Shown piece after piece: positions 41,301 through 47,177 of a DNA stretch of 64,000 nucleotides (within the stretch, counting starts at the first letter, position 1; the number at the start of each line of letters is the position of its first letter). The position numbers were made by a program, and so were the translations under genes. The stretch covers positions 52,958,203 through 53,022,202 of the forward strand of contig OZ020313.1 of the NCBI GenBank assembly GCA_963971305.1. The letters run 5' to 3'. Origin of the DNA: Arcuatula senhousia (Eukaryota > Mollusca > Bivalvia > Mytilida > Mytilidae). The notes under the pieces are model-generated. The model saw nothing but the letters and a program-made list of their open reading frames with translations. It made no database searches and was not told the origin of the DNA.

Positions 41301-41716
41301 AATATAGTGCCCAAGGTGGTGGTTGCGCTTGGTTGGGAAATTTAGTCACTCAAGGATGCCCGCTGCCCACGGAGAATTTCCATGAATGTTTCCACCAATG
41401 TAGCCCCAGTACACTGAATATCAAGCTTATCAAGGTTAATTCACGACGTTAAACTCCCCAGTCAATCAATCACGCGAGATGCATAAAGTAGAGTTATAGA
41501 TATACTACATATCAAAGTTATCACATAATGAGATTGATTTTGATTTCATAATGATTTGAGGAATTCTTAGGAAAATTGCTTGTTTTCTTACGTACACAAC
41601 ACTGCCAAAGCATTAGACTCAAACATTATAGTATCTTCATAATTTCTATTCTCTAAAATAACGCTATAAGGCGGTTCTAGTTTATGAAAAACTCGAAAGT
41701 TTTTAATCATCGCCAT
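7474..41716 (-). CDS. SYNJ1: Synaptojanin (Sac1 + inositol 5-phosphatase + RRM + proline-rich tail), complete, 26 coding exons
   Basis: Seen: 26 exons with matching phases total 4353 nt, or 1450 residues plus TAA. From the start codon the exons are 41596-41716, 39400-39486, 38545-38812, 37657-37882, 36761-36844, 34672-34830, 33793-33962, 33279-33360, 32734-32889, 30962-31118, 30303-30491, 29818-29920, 29298-29438, 28750-28942, 23986-24144, 21329-21488, 20690-20768, 19450-19650, 15143-15221, 14174-14345, 13468-13533, 11711-11853, 9786-9888, 9242-9327, 8616-8757, 7474-8300. Domains: Sac1 about 55-400 with the CX5R(T) loop at C382-R388; 5-phosphatase about 525-850 with WNVNG 532-536, GDFNYR 726-731, RTPAWTDR 797-804 and SDHRP 842-846; RRM-like about 860-960; proline-rich tail about 1000-1450. 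Family knowledge: synaptojanins dephosphorylate PI(4,5)P2 and other phosphoinositides on endocytic vesicles to release clathrin coats, and the tail binds endophilin- and amphiphysin-type SH3 domains. Length is close to the vertebrate paralogues (about 1500-1570). All catalytic motifs are intact. Paralogue numbering (1 or 2) is uncertain; invertebrates usually have one gene. Confidence 0.97.
8616..8757 (-). CDS. SYNJ1: Synaptojanin exon 25 (residues 1129-1175)
   Basis: It encodes [20 protein letters not shown] and onward; the split Asp codon joins exon 26 correctly. The acceptor (ATCATTATAG) has a poor pyrimidine tract and is present in three tandem copies 46 bp apart, so the 5' edge is the least certain exon boundary in the gene. 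Confidence 0.82.
8727..8870. repeat. Three 46-bp tandem copies spanning the exon 25 acceptor
   Basis: Units begin at 8727, 8773 and 8819, each starting GTACATTGGTGGGCACTC. Each contains 31 nt of exon 25 coding edge, the acceptor AG and 13 nt of intron. The copy nearest the exon body gives the frame-compatible acceptor. Confidence 0.9.
9242..9327 (-). CDS. SYNJ1: Synaptojanin exon 24 (residues 1100-1128)
   Basis: It encodes a basic stretch, [20 protein letters not shown]. The acceptor ATTTTTTAG is strong and the donor is AAG/GTTTGT. Phases fit both neighbours. Function of this segment is unknown. Confidence 0.85.
9786..9888 (-). CDS. SYNJ1: Synaptojanin exon 23, proline-rich (residues 1066-1099)
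   Basis: It encodes [20 protein letters not shown], with repeated PxRP/PPxR SH3-ligand cores. Acceptor TTTTTCTAG, donor CAG/GTAGAT. Confidence 0.9.
10075..10630 (+). repeat. Tandem repeat, about 176 bp x 3, in intron 22
   Basis: Three units share CATTGCTATTA, CAACCGGAAAATCAAGGT and GGGGCATATGCATACCAAG. Open frames here are products of the repeat. The rest of 9889-11710 shows nothing recognisable. Confidence 0.8.
11711..11853 (-). CDS. SYNJ1: Synaptojanin exon 22, proline-rich (residues 1018-1065)
   Basis: It encodes [20 protein letters not shown]. Two in-frame donors are visible: GAG/GTATCT at 11738 and CAG/GTTTAA at 11711. Choosing the inner one removes nine residues (VSAAKTLGQ) without a frameshift. 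The longer form is used for numbering. Confidence 0.85.
11918..12985 (+). mobile_element. Tandem-core element family B, copy 3
   Basis: The longest copy in the window: start GGCCCGACCACGTAAGTGG, a (GTCC)n microsatellite at about 11960-11995, then about seven core units, ending GTGGCTCATAGACACATTA. It occupies most of intron 21 and is oriented opposite to copy 1. Confidence 0.8.
13468..13533 (-). CDS. SYNJ1: Synaptojanin exon 21, acidic linker (residues 996-1017)
   Basis: A 66-nt exon encoding [20 protein letters not shown]. It fits both neighbouring phases and has a consensus donor (CAG/GTAAGC). Low sequence conservation is expected here, so it rests on splice logic. Confidence 0.87.
13862..14081. 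mobile_element. MITE, mariner-like (TA target site)
   Basis: CCGTATAAGTGG and a CGCG-rich inner TIR at 13864 are inverted at the right end (CCACTTATACGG to 14079), and both ends abut TA. Length about 220 bp; no coding. It lies in intron 20 of synaptojanin. Confidence 0.7.
14174..14345 (-). CDS. SYNJ1: Synaptojanin exon 20, end of RRM-like domain (residues 939-995)
   Basis: It encodes [20 protein letters not shown], the closing strand of the RRM-like domain, then a linker containing SLLGEDF. Acceptor CTTTATAG, donor GTAAAA. Confidence 0.93.
14700..14930. repeat. Dispersed mussel-type repeat fragment
   Basis: The segment contains CCTGACTTGGTACAGGCATT and GGTTAAACCAGGTTTTATGG, words I recall as part of a very common repeat in Mytilus genomes. 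A related fragment lies near 44255-44600. Class unknown. Confidence 0.45.
15143..15221 (-). CDS. SYNJ1: Synaptojanin exon 19, RRM-like domain (residues 912-938)
   Basis: It encodes [20 protein letters not shown], the middle of the RRM-like domain. Acceptor GTATTTTAG, donor GTATGA. Phase fits both neighbours. Confidence 0.92.
15267..15413. repeat. Fold-back element with 31-bp perfect arms
   Basis: The outer 31 bp (starting ACAATAATAGTACACTGAC) are perfectly inverted at 15383-15413, and the pairing continues imperfectly to the centre (GAAAACGCG / CGAGCGTTTTC). A MITE or hairpin. Confidence 0.75.
15414..16690. other. Intron 18, right part, unresolved
   Basis: AT-rich with A-runs at 16586-16635. 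TTTATACTGCAAT at 15415 is matched in inverse at 18791, so this stretch may be the left part of a larger degenerate element. No exon found. Confidence 0.3.
16695..18537 (+). mobile_element. Tandem-core element family C, copy 1 (nine core units)
   Basis: The left end AGGCTCCCAGGAGCCT is a hairpin and is followed by GCTCACCTGG. The right end has a GGACCTTCGGTCC hairpin and CCAGGTGAGC, the inverse of the left motif. Between are nine units of about 160 bp, each with CATTTAAGCAAGCAACAGCT, then a GAC/GACGGAC microsatellite at about 18440-18490. The architecture suggests a non-autonomous element mobilised in trans. Confidence 0.8.
18538..19449. other. Intron 18, left part, unresolved
   Basis: It contains a hairpin near 18735-18765 (CCGTATATC / GATATACGG) and the inverse motif ATTGCAGTATAAA at 18791. 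No coding sequence seen. Confidence 0.3.
19450..19650 (-). CDS. SYNJ1: Synaptojanin exon 18, end of 5-phosphatase and start of RRM-like domain (residues 845-911)
   Basis: It encodes [10 protein letters not shown], then [11 protein letters not shown] and a helix ending VGDILLVR, the first half of the RRM-like domain found after the 5-phosphatase in synaptojanins. Acceptor ATTTTCAG, donor GTATAC. Confidence 0.94.
20068..20592 (+). mobile_element. Tandem-core element family D, copy 1
   Basis: It starts TTAAAGTTTGTTTTTGCC, then ATGTCTCCCCCCGTTTCC. Core units share TGCACAACTACATATGGTG and GAGGAGTTGCGCTGACAA. A GACGGACA microsatellite and a terminal hairpin (GTCTCCCCAC / GTGGGAGGAGAC) close it. 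Open frames on the minus strand ([12 protein letters not shown] repeats) are by-products. Confidence 0.8.
20690..20768 (-). CDS. SYNJ1: Synaptojanin exon 17 (residues 819-845)
   Basis: It encodes [20 protein letters not shown] spans the junction with exon 18 and holds the catalytic histidine (H844). Acceptor TTTTTTCAG, donor GTTTGT. Confidence 0.95.
20769..21328. other. Intron 16, nothing recognised
   Basis: AT-rich intron; no repeat or exon recognised. Confidence 0.4.
21329..21488 (-). CDS. SYNJ1: Synaptojanin exon 16 (residues 766-818)
   Basis: It encodes [20 protein letters not shown] and [15 protein letters not shown], the P(A/S)WxDR phosphate-binding block of the 5-phosphatase. Acceptor GTTTCAG, donor GTAGGT. 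Confidence 0.97.
21640..22158 (+). mobile_element. LINE 3' end remnant
   Basis: A short C-terminal frame ending [20 protein letters not shown] then a stop near 22005 resembles the ends of LINE ORF2 proteins. It is followed by a 3' UTR, AATAAAG and a (GAATT)n-like tail at about 22135-22158. Degenerate and 5' truncated. Confidence 0.45.
22878..23080. mobile_element. MITE with 15-bp TIRs and 5-bp target duplication
   Basis: CATACCCGTAGCCAG at 22878-22892 is perfectly inverted at 23066-23080. Both sides are flanked by CTTTT. A G run near 23019-23028 and a C run near 23050-23066 lie inside. Confidence 0.75.
23986..24144 (-). CDS. SYNJ1: Synaptojanin exon 15 (residues 713-765)
   Basis: It encodes [26 protein letters not shown] (726-731) is a catalytic 5-phosphatase motif. 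A 159-nt phase-0 exon. The acceptor (TTTTTTTAAG) and first codons are one unit of a roughly 35-bp tandem repeat that continues into the intron. Confidence 0.95.
24116..24345. repeat. Minisatellite of about 35 bp including the start of exon 15
   Basis: GTCATGTGACAT-like units start at about 24121, 24155, 24191, 24227, 24260, 24294 and 24331. The first unit is inside exon 15, where it encodes IMSHDY on the minus strand; the others are intronic. Confidence 0.85.
24421..26399. other. Intron 14, middle part
   Basis: AT-rich; a dispersed-repeat fragment at 25380-25625 resembles 5000-5400. No exon found. Confidence 0.35.
26400..26935. repeat. Degenerate tandem repeat of about 110 bp
   Basis: Several units share CTAACACTGACAAC, GAGACATTAAACCTAAC and CACAGCTAT-type words with much divergence. 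Intronic. Confidence 0.5.
27808..28590 (+). mobile_element. Tandem-core element family D, copy 2
   Basis: Same left and right ends as the copy at 20068-20592, in the same orientation, with about four core units and a longer GACGGACA microsatellite near 28518-28542. Terminal hairpin at about 28559-28586. Confidence 0.82.
28750..28942 (-). CDS. SYNJ1: Synaptojanin exon 14 (residues 648-712)
   Basis: It encodes [10 protein letters not shown] and [19 protein letters not shown], conserved active-site segments of 5-phosphatases. Acceptor TATTTTCAG, donor GTAGGT. Confidence 0.97.
29298..29438 (-). CDS. SYNJ1: Synaptojanin exon 13 (residues 601-647)
   Basis: It encodes [20 protein letters not shown], the QLVG/FVRP core strand region of the 5-phosphatase. 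Acceptor ATTTTCAG, donor GTAATG. Confidence 0.95.
29818..29920 (-). CDS. SYNJ1: Synaptojanin exon 12 (residues 567-600)
   Basis: It encodes [20 protein letters not shown], the 5-phosphatase FxxGFEE(M/I)V(D/E)L block that supplies an active-site glutamate. Acceptor ATTTCCAG, donor GTATAT. Confidence 0.96.
30303..30491 (-). CDS. SYNJ1: Synaptojanin exon 11, start of 5-phosphatase (residues 504-566)
   Basis: It encodes [25 protein letters not shown] (532-536) opens the 5-phosphatase fold. Acceptor AATTTCAG, donor GTAAGT. Confidence 0.96.
30962..31118 (-). CDS. SYNJ1: Synaptojanin exon 10 (residues 452-503)
   Basis: It encodes [20 protein letters not shown], the segment linking Sac1 to the 5-phosphatase. 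Acceptor GTTCTCCAG, donor GTAACT; phase 1 out. Confidence 0.95.
31594..32655. mobile_element. hAT-like non-autonomous element (1062 bp)
   Basis: CAGTGTTCTCCCCAGG at 31594-31609 is perfectly inverted at 32640-32655. GGATAAT flanks both sides, a 7-bp duplication (8 if the terminal G is counted), as expected for hAT. Subterminal GATAGCATCTCGG words recur near the right end. A C-rich block lies at 31746-31790. No transposase frame. Confidence 0.75.
32656..32760. repeat. 51-bp tandem duplication across the exon 9 donor
   Basis: Units at 32656 and 32707 each start GGATAATTCTAGCCTACTTT and contain AGATCTAAG/GT (minus strand). A third partial unit, AATTAAAAGGGGATAAT, is separated from them by the hAT insertion. 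Confidence 0.85.
32734..32889 (-). CDS. SYNJ1: Synaptojanin exon 9 (residues 400-451)
   Basis: A 156-nt phase-0 exon encoding [20 protein letters not shown]. The last nucleotides and the donor are tandemly duplicated 51 bp further into the intron, with a decoy donor at 32682. Confidence 0.95.
33279..33360 (-). CDS. SYNJ1: Synaptojanin exon 8, Sac1 catalytic loop (residues 372-399)
   Basis: It encodes [21 protein letters not shown]382 and R388 form the CX5R active-site loop of Sac1 phosphatases, so the Sac1 half is predicted to be catalytically competent. Acceptor CATTACAG, donor GTGAGC. Confidence 0.97.
33793..33962 (-). CDS. SYNJ1: Synaptojanin exon 7 (residues 316-372)
   Basis: It encodes [20 protein letters not shown] and onward, ending in the split Lys 372 codon. 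The INFDYH core matches the family. Acceptor TTTTTTCAG, donor GTAAGT. Confidence 0.93.
33963..34671. other. Intron 6 with degenerate repeat
   Basis: Words such as AAAAAGTTATG and TTCATAAA recur, and a GACAGACA tail lies near 34590; a decayed tandem-core element is possible. No exon. Confidence 0.35.
34672..34830 (-). CDS. SYNJ1: Synaptojanin exon 6 (residues 263-315)
   Basis: A 159-nt phase-0 exon. It encodes [20 protein letters not shown] and then [16 protein letters not shown], both Sac1 family blocks. Confidence 0.95.
35667..36260. mobile_element. Fold-back element with a nested inner hairpin
   Basis: The left end AAAGGACTAAAGCCACGAAC pairs imperfectly with the right end (GGTTCATGGCTCTAGTCCTT), extending through TATTTGGCCCT. 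A second inverted pair, GGCGCCACCTCTCGCCCA at about 35914 and its inverse at about 35996-36013, lies inside. No coding. Confidence 0.65.
36449..36660. mobile_element. MITE of about 210 bp
   Basis: Left TTTCGTGGGTATCAATTTTC and right GAAACCAAAGTAT-side TIR pair through GGGTATCAATTTTCGTGGTTT-like sequence. Intron 5 of synaptojanin. Confidence 0.6.
36761..36844 (-). CDS. SYNJ1: Synaptojanin exon 5 (residues 235-262)
   Basis: An 84-nt phase-0 exon encoding [16 protein letters not shown], the Sac1 [10 protein letters not shown] signature. Acceptor is ATTTTTAG; donor is GTAAAG. Confidence 0.96.
37657..37882 (-). CDS. SYNJ1: Synaptojanin exon 4 (residues 159-234)
   Basis: It contains [19 protein letters not shown] and [15 protein letters not shown], the most conserved Sac1 block of synaptojanins. 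Acceptor ATATTTCAG, donor GTTTGT. Confidence 0.97.
38545..38812 (-). CDS. SYNJ1: Synaptojanin exon 3 (residues 70-158)
   Basis: It encodes [14 protein letters not shown] near its start and ETDNRFFW at its end, both Sac1 landmarks. Acceptor ATTTTCAG, donor GTAAAG; the Trp 159 codon is split over the junction with exon 4. Confidence 0.95.
39400..39486 (-). CDS. SYNJ1: Synaptojanin exon 2 (residues 41-69)
   Basis: It encodes [19 protein letters not shown], a strongly conserved stretch of the Sac1 N-terminal part. Acceptor TTTTGTAG, donor GTATTT. The split codons on both sides (Ser 41, Gly 70) join correctly. Confidence 0.93.
40474..40830 (-). mobile_element. tRNA-derived SINE with 13-bp target duplication
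   Basis: On the minus strand the head reads GGTGTAGTGGTTAACGC (A box) and GGTTCGATCCTC (B box). TGAATTAATGTTA flanks both sides at 40461-40473 and 40831-40843, the mark of LINE-mediated insertion. Molluscan SINEs with tRNA heads are known; the family is not assigned. Confidence 0.78.
41225..41472 (+). mobile_element. Probable SINE with AATC-type tail
   Basis: The segment ends GACGTTAAACTCCCCAGTC then CAATCAATCA, a tail type I recall from bivalve SINEs. No promoter boxes could be assigned. Intron 1 of synaptojanin. Confidence 0.4.
41596..41716 (-). CDS. SYNJ1: Synaptojanin exon 1 (residues 1-40)
   Basis: It encodes [16 protein letters not shown] and onward, the typical start of the Sac1 region. 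The ATG at 41716 has G at +4 and a second in-frame ATG two codons later (41710). Donor is GTACGTAAG; phase 1 out. The 5' UTR upstream contains a C/G homopolymer at about 41821-41837. Confidence 0.93.
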
Positions 41717-41850
41717 CCCAGCGGATTTTAATTTTTCATCAATAGTTACTTCCCTTATTTCCGTCTGCTCAATTTCCGTTTGCAGATAAAATAAAGGTTC
41801 GGTAACTTTTGATATCAGAAACCCCCCCCCCCCCCCCGGTAATTACTCGC
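41717..41850 (-). promoter_or_regulatory. SYNJ1: Probable 5' UTR/promoter-proximal region of synaptojanin
   Basis: This is the sequence just upstream of the start codon on the minus strand. It contains a run of about 17 C on the plus strand (41821-41837) followed by a small palindromic stretch, TTACTCGCGGAGTAA. No core promoter element is recognisable, and the transcription start may be further away in a non-coding first exon. Confidence 0.35.
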
Positions 41851-41896
41851 GGAGTAATTTTATTCAGACTATGCGTAATCTGAGATAATTTAGTTT

Positions 41897-43660
41897 TTAG
41901 CTCACCTGACCCGAAGGGTAATGTGAGTAAGTAAGTAAGTAAGTAAGTAAGTAAACACTTTATTTTAAAAGAGGGTAACACAGTTAGTACAAAAACTAAT
42001 CTTCCCTGAGGCCCTCATAATGTATGTACAATAAAATATAATAAATACATAAAAAAAATCAAATAAACAAAATTATACTTGTATAATGAACATTATTCAT
42101 GAAATGTAAAACATCATTCAATATTTTTCATCATTGACATATAATTACTCATTTTTTTATTTTTTTTATTTTTGACTTCGTCCGATTTTAGGCTAAAGCC
42201 TACACCATATTATTTTCTTGTTGTAACAAGAATTTCAAGTATTGTTTTTTTAAAAGACTCAACACTCTGAATATCTTTTAATTGTTGAGGAAGAGTATGA
42301 TAAGATAGTTCCAGAATAATGAAAAGTTTTCTTCATAAAGTTAGAATTTGGTCTAGGAACAAATAATTTGCCAGACTCAGCAGATCTTAGTGAATAAGAG
42401 GAGATGTCTGAAGACTTGTCAAATAAGCAGGGTAAGTATATAGGAGCACATCCTCTAATGCATTGGAACATTAATACACCTTTGTGATAGTGTACACGAT
42501 TCATGAAAGTTAACCACCCAAGTTCTTTAAATAGAATCAATGAAGTAGCATGATGTTTTGCATTTAGTATAATTCTTGCTGCACGCTTTTGCAGTTTGTA
42601 AACCCTATCAATATTAAATTTTGTACCCGTGGCTTCTCCCCATATAATACAACAATAATCAAAAAGCGGTAAGATATACCCATTATAATATAATAGAAGC
42701 CCTTCCCTCGGTAGGTATATCCTCAAACGAGACATCAATCCAATCCTAGATGATATTTTGGAGACTAAGGTTCCTATATCTTGTGACCATGATAATGTGT
42801 TATCAATGATTATACCCAGTAATTTTTCCGTATATTCTACATACTCTAGAGCAGAATTATTGTAAATAACGCTAAGAACACCATCTAAATTTTGCAACCT
42901 CTGGTTTGACCCGATCAACATTGATTTAGATTTGTTAGCTATTGTCATCGTTAAGCGTCCGTCGTCCGTCCGTCGTCGTCCGTCCGTCCGTCGTCCGTCG
43001 TCCGTGTGTAAACTTTTCTTTAAACATCTTCTTCTCTGAAACCACTTATGGGATTGCTTTGAAACTTTGTACACTTGATCTTTAGGATGTCCTCTACCAA
43101 GTTTGTGAAATTTGTGAACGTCGACCAACCGACATGGCCGCTGTTATTAAAAATAGAACAGGGGGTCATACCATAGTTTTTAGCTTATAGCTCAAAAGTA
43201 TAAGAGATAGAGAAAATCCGAAGCAACCATCCTTCTTCAGCATCAAAAGCCCTACAAAATTCTCCATTGAGTCAAAGTTATTTCCCCTTAATCGTCAAAA
43301 TTGACCATTTTCACAGTTTTTGGACTTAATCTTAAAAGCCATAAGAGTTAGAGGAATAGTTAGCATTGCAAAATTGTTCAGCTCATTAAGATCTACAAAA
43401 AAGATTTCAGGGTCAAAATTGTCAGATCATCCTTTTCAATCAATTTTAAATTAACATGTTTTGTTTTTGTTTTTTTTTTCTCTTCAAATAGAAAGCTTTG
43501 TAACTTTGTATTCTTGGTCTAATAGTGTTTTCTATCCTAACTAGTCTCTTTAATGTTACTTACCAAGTACATGTAGACCATGTTGCACACTAGGTAAGAG
43601 GCTTTTGCATAAGAGATCAGGTGAGCCATTCAGGCTCCTGGGAGCCTCTTGTTATTTTCT
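41897..43660 (-). mobile_element. Tandem-core element family C, copy 2 (interrupted by a LINE)
   Basis: In inverse orientation to copy 1: TTAGCTCACCTGACC at the left, a GTCC/GTC microsatellite at about 42957-43010, degenerate core units to 43600 and the terminal hairpin AGGCTCCTGGGAGCCT near 43635-43650. A LINE splits it between GTGAG (41926) and CTATTGTCATC (about 42938). Confidence 0.7.
41927..42937 (-). mobile_element. 5'-truncated LINE (reverse transcriptase C-terminal part)
   Basis: A minus-strand frame ending at 42259 encodes YILPLFDYCCIIWGEA, then KLQKRAARIILNAKHHATS and LFKELGWLTF, the thumb and C-terminal region of non-LTR (jockey/CR1-type) reverse transcriptases. A 3' UTR of about 300 nt ends in AATAAAG and a (TTAC)n tail at 41927-41953. 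The frame upstream of about 42937 comes from the host repeat. Confidence 0.8.
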
Positions 43661-43684
43661 CAGGCGTAATACAATATGACTTGG

Positions 43685-44095
43685 ACCAAGAATACAAGAA
43701 TATAAGTTTATTGACCAATTATGGACCCCAAAGGGGCAATGACAGTACAAACAATAATAATGAAGGATCGTATACATTGTATCAATTTTAAATTACAATT
43801 GAGAGTACAATATATATCAAGTACATTTATATAAGTACAAATAAGATAAATGGTAATTGTTATTTTAGACTTTATGTTGAAGGAACTTACAAAGGAAGTT
43901 AAGAACAGTTATATTTTCACAGTTAAATGTCCAAAGTAATTTGTGGAATGGAGATAATTGGTAAAAATTCTTATTTGATTCTTTTATGATATCAAACAAG
44001 ATATTTCTAGAATCTGATTGAGGGGTATAGCATGTAAAACTGCCGCAGGAGTCGGACCCTCTAATAAGTTTTAAGAGGTTCTCAGCTGAAGAAAA
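43685..44095 (-). mobile_element. Second LINE 3' end fragment
   Basis: A minus-strand frame including IRGSDSCGSFTC and LLWTFNCENITVLNFLCKFL ends at a TAA near 43868. Its 3' UTR contains GGGGTCCATAATTGGTCAAT and ends near 43690. Similar in layout to the previous LINE but not identical. Confidence 0.45.
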
Positions 44096-44254
44096 TTATA
44101 ATACATGTAAAATATTGATAGATTATTTTGAGGTTAAAACTAAAAATATTGATAGATTATATTGAGGTTAAAACTAATAGCTAAGTAACTGAATCAAAGA
44201 TGGCCCAGATGGGGCCTGAGATGGGATCATGGGAGGGAACTAATTTATACTTAT

Positions 44255-44600
44255 TTTAAACTGAGAAACAAAGGTGTACCAAAGGGGTAATCAAACATCA
44301 TTATACCGAAGAGACAAAGACAAAATCGGTAGACAAAATTGAAAAATCACAACGAAACAAACCACACTACAACAACAACAACAACAAAAAACAAAAAACA
44401 AAAAACAAACACACACACACACACACTCACTCACACACACACATAACAACAAAACCGCATTCAGCAATGCGAACTAAAGTCGAAACGAGAGTGAACTCAG
44501 GTGCTCCGGGAGAGTAAGCAGTTCCTGCTTGCTATAGCACATCCGTCACGTTGCCAAAGATCGATTTAGTGTTGGTCAAATCAGGAAAAGATGACCTTAC
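44255..44600. repeat. Dispersed mussel-type repeat with simple repeats
   Basis: It contains AAGGTGTACCAAAGGGG and GAACTCAGGTGCTCCGGGAG, words I recall from common mussel repeats, and a CAA/(CA)n microsatellite at about 44370-44444. Confidence 0.45.
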
Positions 44601-45585
44601 AAAACTCTATGTCAAACCAACATCTGTGCTCATCTGAGAGATAGAAATCCCGTATTTGTCTAAAGCATATGATGTCTTCCGTATAAAAAAATGTGATAAA
44701 TGGGATTTAGTGTTTGTCTAAAGCACATGATGTCATCCGTATAAAAAATGTGATAAATGGGAGGTTAAAGGGTGTTGTTGCTCTTTTTGCAAATAGATTT
44801 TTCACCATGTCTTGGTTTACCTCAGAGTGTAAAAATTTTTCAAGTTATTTTATTTGTGCTTATTTCAATTGATTGGCTGTTCAGGTGCCTGTATGCTATA
44901 TTTTAACAACTTTAAGGGTTCATGTTTTGGTTCAATATAGAAAACTTTTTACATGCTTATATATATTGTACATGCTGTCTTTTGTGCTTCTTATGTACTT
45001 GTTCTGCATGATTTGTAGGTTTATAATCACAAGCCTGGTCGTCAGATTTGTCTTACACGAATTCACGTATTTTGTTATTGAAATGTTCCATTTCACAGAC
45101 GTTTTGCTAATTGCTTAGGTTTTAAAGTAGTTTCGACCGAGTGTCAACTACAGTAATATCATCTGAAATATCTTTATTAGATGTAGGTGATTGTTGTTGA
45201 CAACTGTCATTTCTTAGGAGTCTCTTGACGCATGAGGAGACTTTTTAGTATCGCTAGTAAGAAATTAAGTTCTGAACTATTAGCAATGTAATTGGAGTGC
45301 CACTATACAATTTTCTCCTTTGGACGAGGTCACGGCTTCACACCGACCACTTTTAAAAGAAGCATATTTTTTAGGTGTTGACGGTTGCTTGAATATTATG
45401 TTGTACATTGAAATCGAACATCCAGTATCATCTACTCATGTGGACCTGTCGCAACTGAATAACTACTACTCCAATGCGATCCCGTATCTCCCAGGGTGGT
45501 GATGCCTTTGTTCCAGGATCAATGAAATTACAGGTGAACCAGCAGCCCCCGCCGAAACCTTATCAATATCTAGTATTATTAAAAA
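44600..45585. other. Intergenic, unresolved
   Basis: A small direct duplication (GATGTC(T/A)TCCGTATAAAA) occurs near 44675 and 44731. No gene recognised; short open frames have no family resemblance. Confidence 0.3.
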
Positions 45586-46945
45586 CGAAAGAATATGGAA
45601 TATGTACCAGAAAGACACGATCCACATATTGATATAATTTTGATAAATGTACAAAAGCAACATTTCACTGCGTGTGCAGCGCTTTTCTGGATTAACCTTC
45701 ATCAGACACGCTCGGAGTAAAAAACTTGGAAAACCGGTAAAATATTAGATTTGATGAAACAAAAACAGAAGCCAAAAATATTACAACAATGACCAAACAG
45801 ATAAATTTATCAAATTTTAAAGAAATAGCCAAACGTTGTCAAATTTGGGAAATATGTAAAATGTGCCTTTCCAACACATATTCCAGTACTCGAAAATATG
45901 GAATATGTGCCAGAAAGACACGATCCACATATTGATATAATTTTGATAAATGTACAAAAGCAAAATTTCACTGCCTGTGAAGCGCTTTTCTGGATTAACC
46001 TTCATCAGACACGTTAGGAGTAAAAAACTTGGAAAACCGGTAAAATATTAGATTTGATGAAACAAAAACAGAAGCCAAAAATATTACAACAATGACCAAA
46101 CAGATAAATTTATCAAATTTTAAAGAAATAGCCAAACGTTGTCAAATTTGGGAAATATGTAAAATGTGCCATTCCAGTACTCGAAAATATGGAAAATGTG
46201 CCAGAAAGACACGATCCACATATTGATATAATTTTGATAAATGTACAAAAGCAACATTTCACTGCGTGTGAAGCGCTTTTCTGGATTAACCTTCATCAGA
46301 CACGCTAGGAGTAAAAAACTTGGAAAACCGGTAAAATATTAGATTTGATGAAACAAAAACAGAAGCCAAAAATATTACAACAATGACCAAACAGATAAAT
46401 TTATTAAATTTAAAAAAAAAATAGCCAAACGTTGTCAAATTTGGGAAATATGTAAAATGTGCCTTTCCAACACATATTCCAGTACTCGAAAATATATAAG
46501 AGCATACAACTGAAGCACGGGGAAGCTTTCTACGACCTCCACACGGCACTAAAGCCAAACTCTGAAATAATATTAAAAACGAAAGAATATGGAATATGTG
46601 CCAGAAAGACACGATCCACATATTGATATAATTTTGATAAATGTACAAAAGCAAAATTTCACTGCGTGTGAAGCGCTTTTCTGGATCAACCTTCATCAGA
46701 CACGCTAGGAGTGAAAAACTAGGAAAACCGGTAAAATATTAGATTTGATGAAAAAAAACAGAAGCCAAAAATATTACAACAATGACCAAACAGATAAATT
46801 TATCAAATTTTAAAGAAATAGCCAAACGTTGTCAACTTTTGGAAATATGTAAACTGTGTCTTTCCAACACATATTCCAGTACTCGAAAATATATAAGAGC
46901 ATACAACTGAAGCACGGGGAAGCTTTCTACGACCTCCACACGGTT
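45586..46945. repeat. Tandem array of four units of about 290-395 bp
   Basis: Units start near 45586, 45893, 46184 and 46576 and share GCCAGAAAGACACGATCCAC, GCGCTTTTCTGGATTAACC and ACCGGTAAAATATTAGATTT. Minus-strand frames beginning MKVNPEKRFTRSE are repeat products. The block AAAAACGAAAGAATATGGAA also occurs alone at about 49464. Confidence 0.85.
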
Positions 46946-47177
46946 TGTTGTCTACAAACATCTTAGCAGGCAATTACTTGGGTAAATCGAAGGTCAGATA
47001 CCAAATTATACCTATAATTTGCGGGTTTGCGACTGATGAAGCCCTCATCTTTAATGTCACTCCCAAGTCTTTCAAGGAGAAACTGTAAGAGACTGTGTTG
47101 ACTTTGACTGATTATTTAACAGCGCTTAACTATATCTTTTGGATCACTGGCGTTTTTTTATGTTGTGTGTATATAAA

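Noticed and set aside
42940..43128. N-terminal part of the 289-codon LINE frame (TDDGRRTDGRR)
   Set aside because: This part translates the microsatellite of the family C element; the LINE itself begins at about 42937.
45466..46696. Frames beginning MKVNPEKRFTRSE, present in several copies
   Set aside because: They are products of the 300-400 bp tandem array; no family resemblance and no consistent ends.
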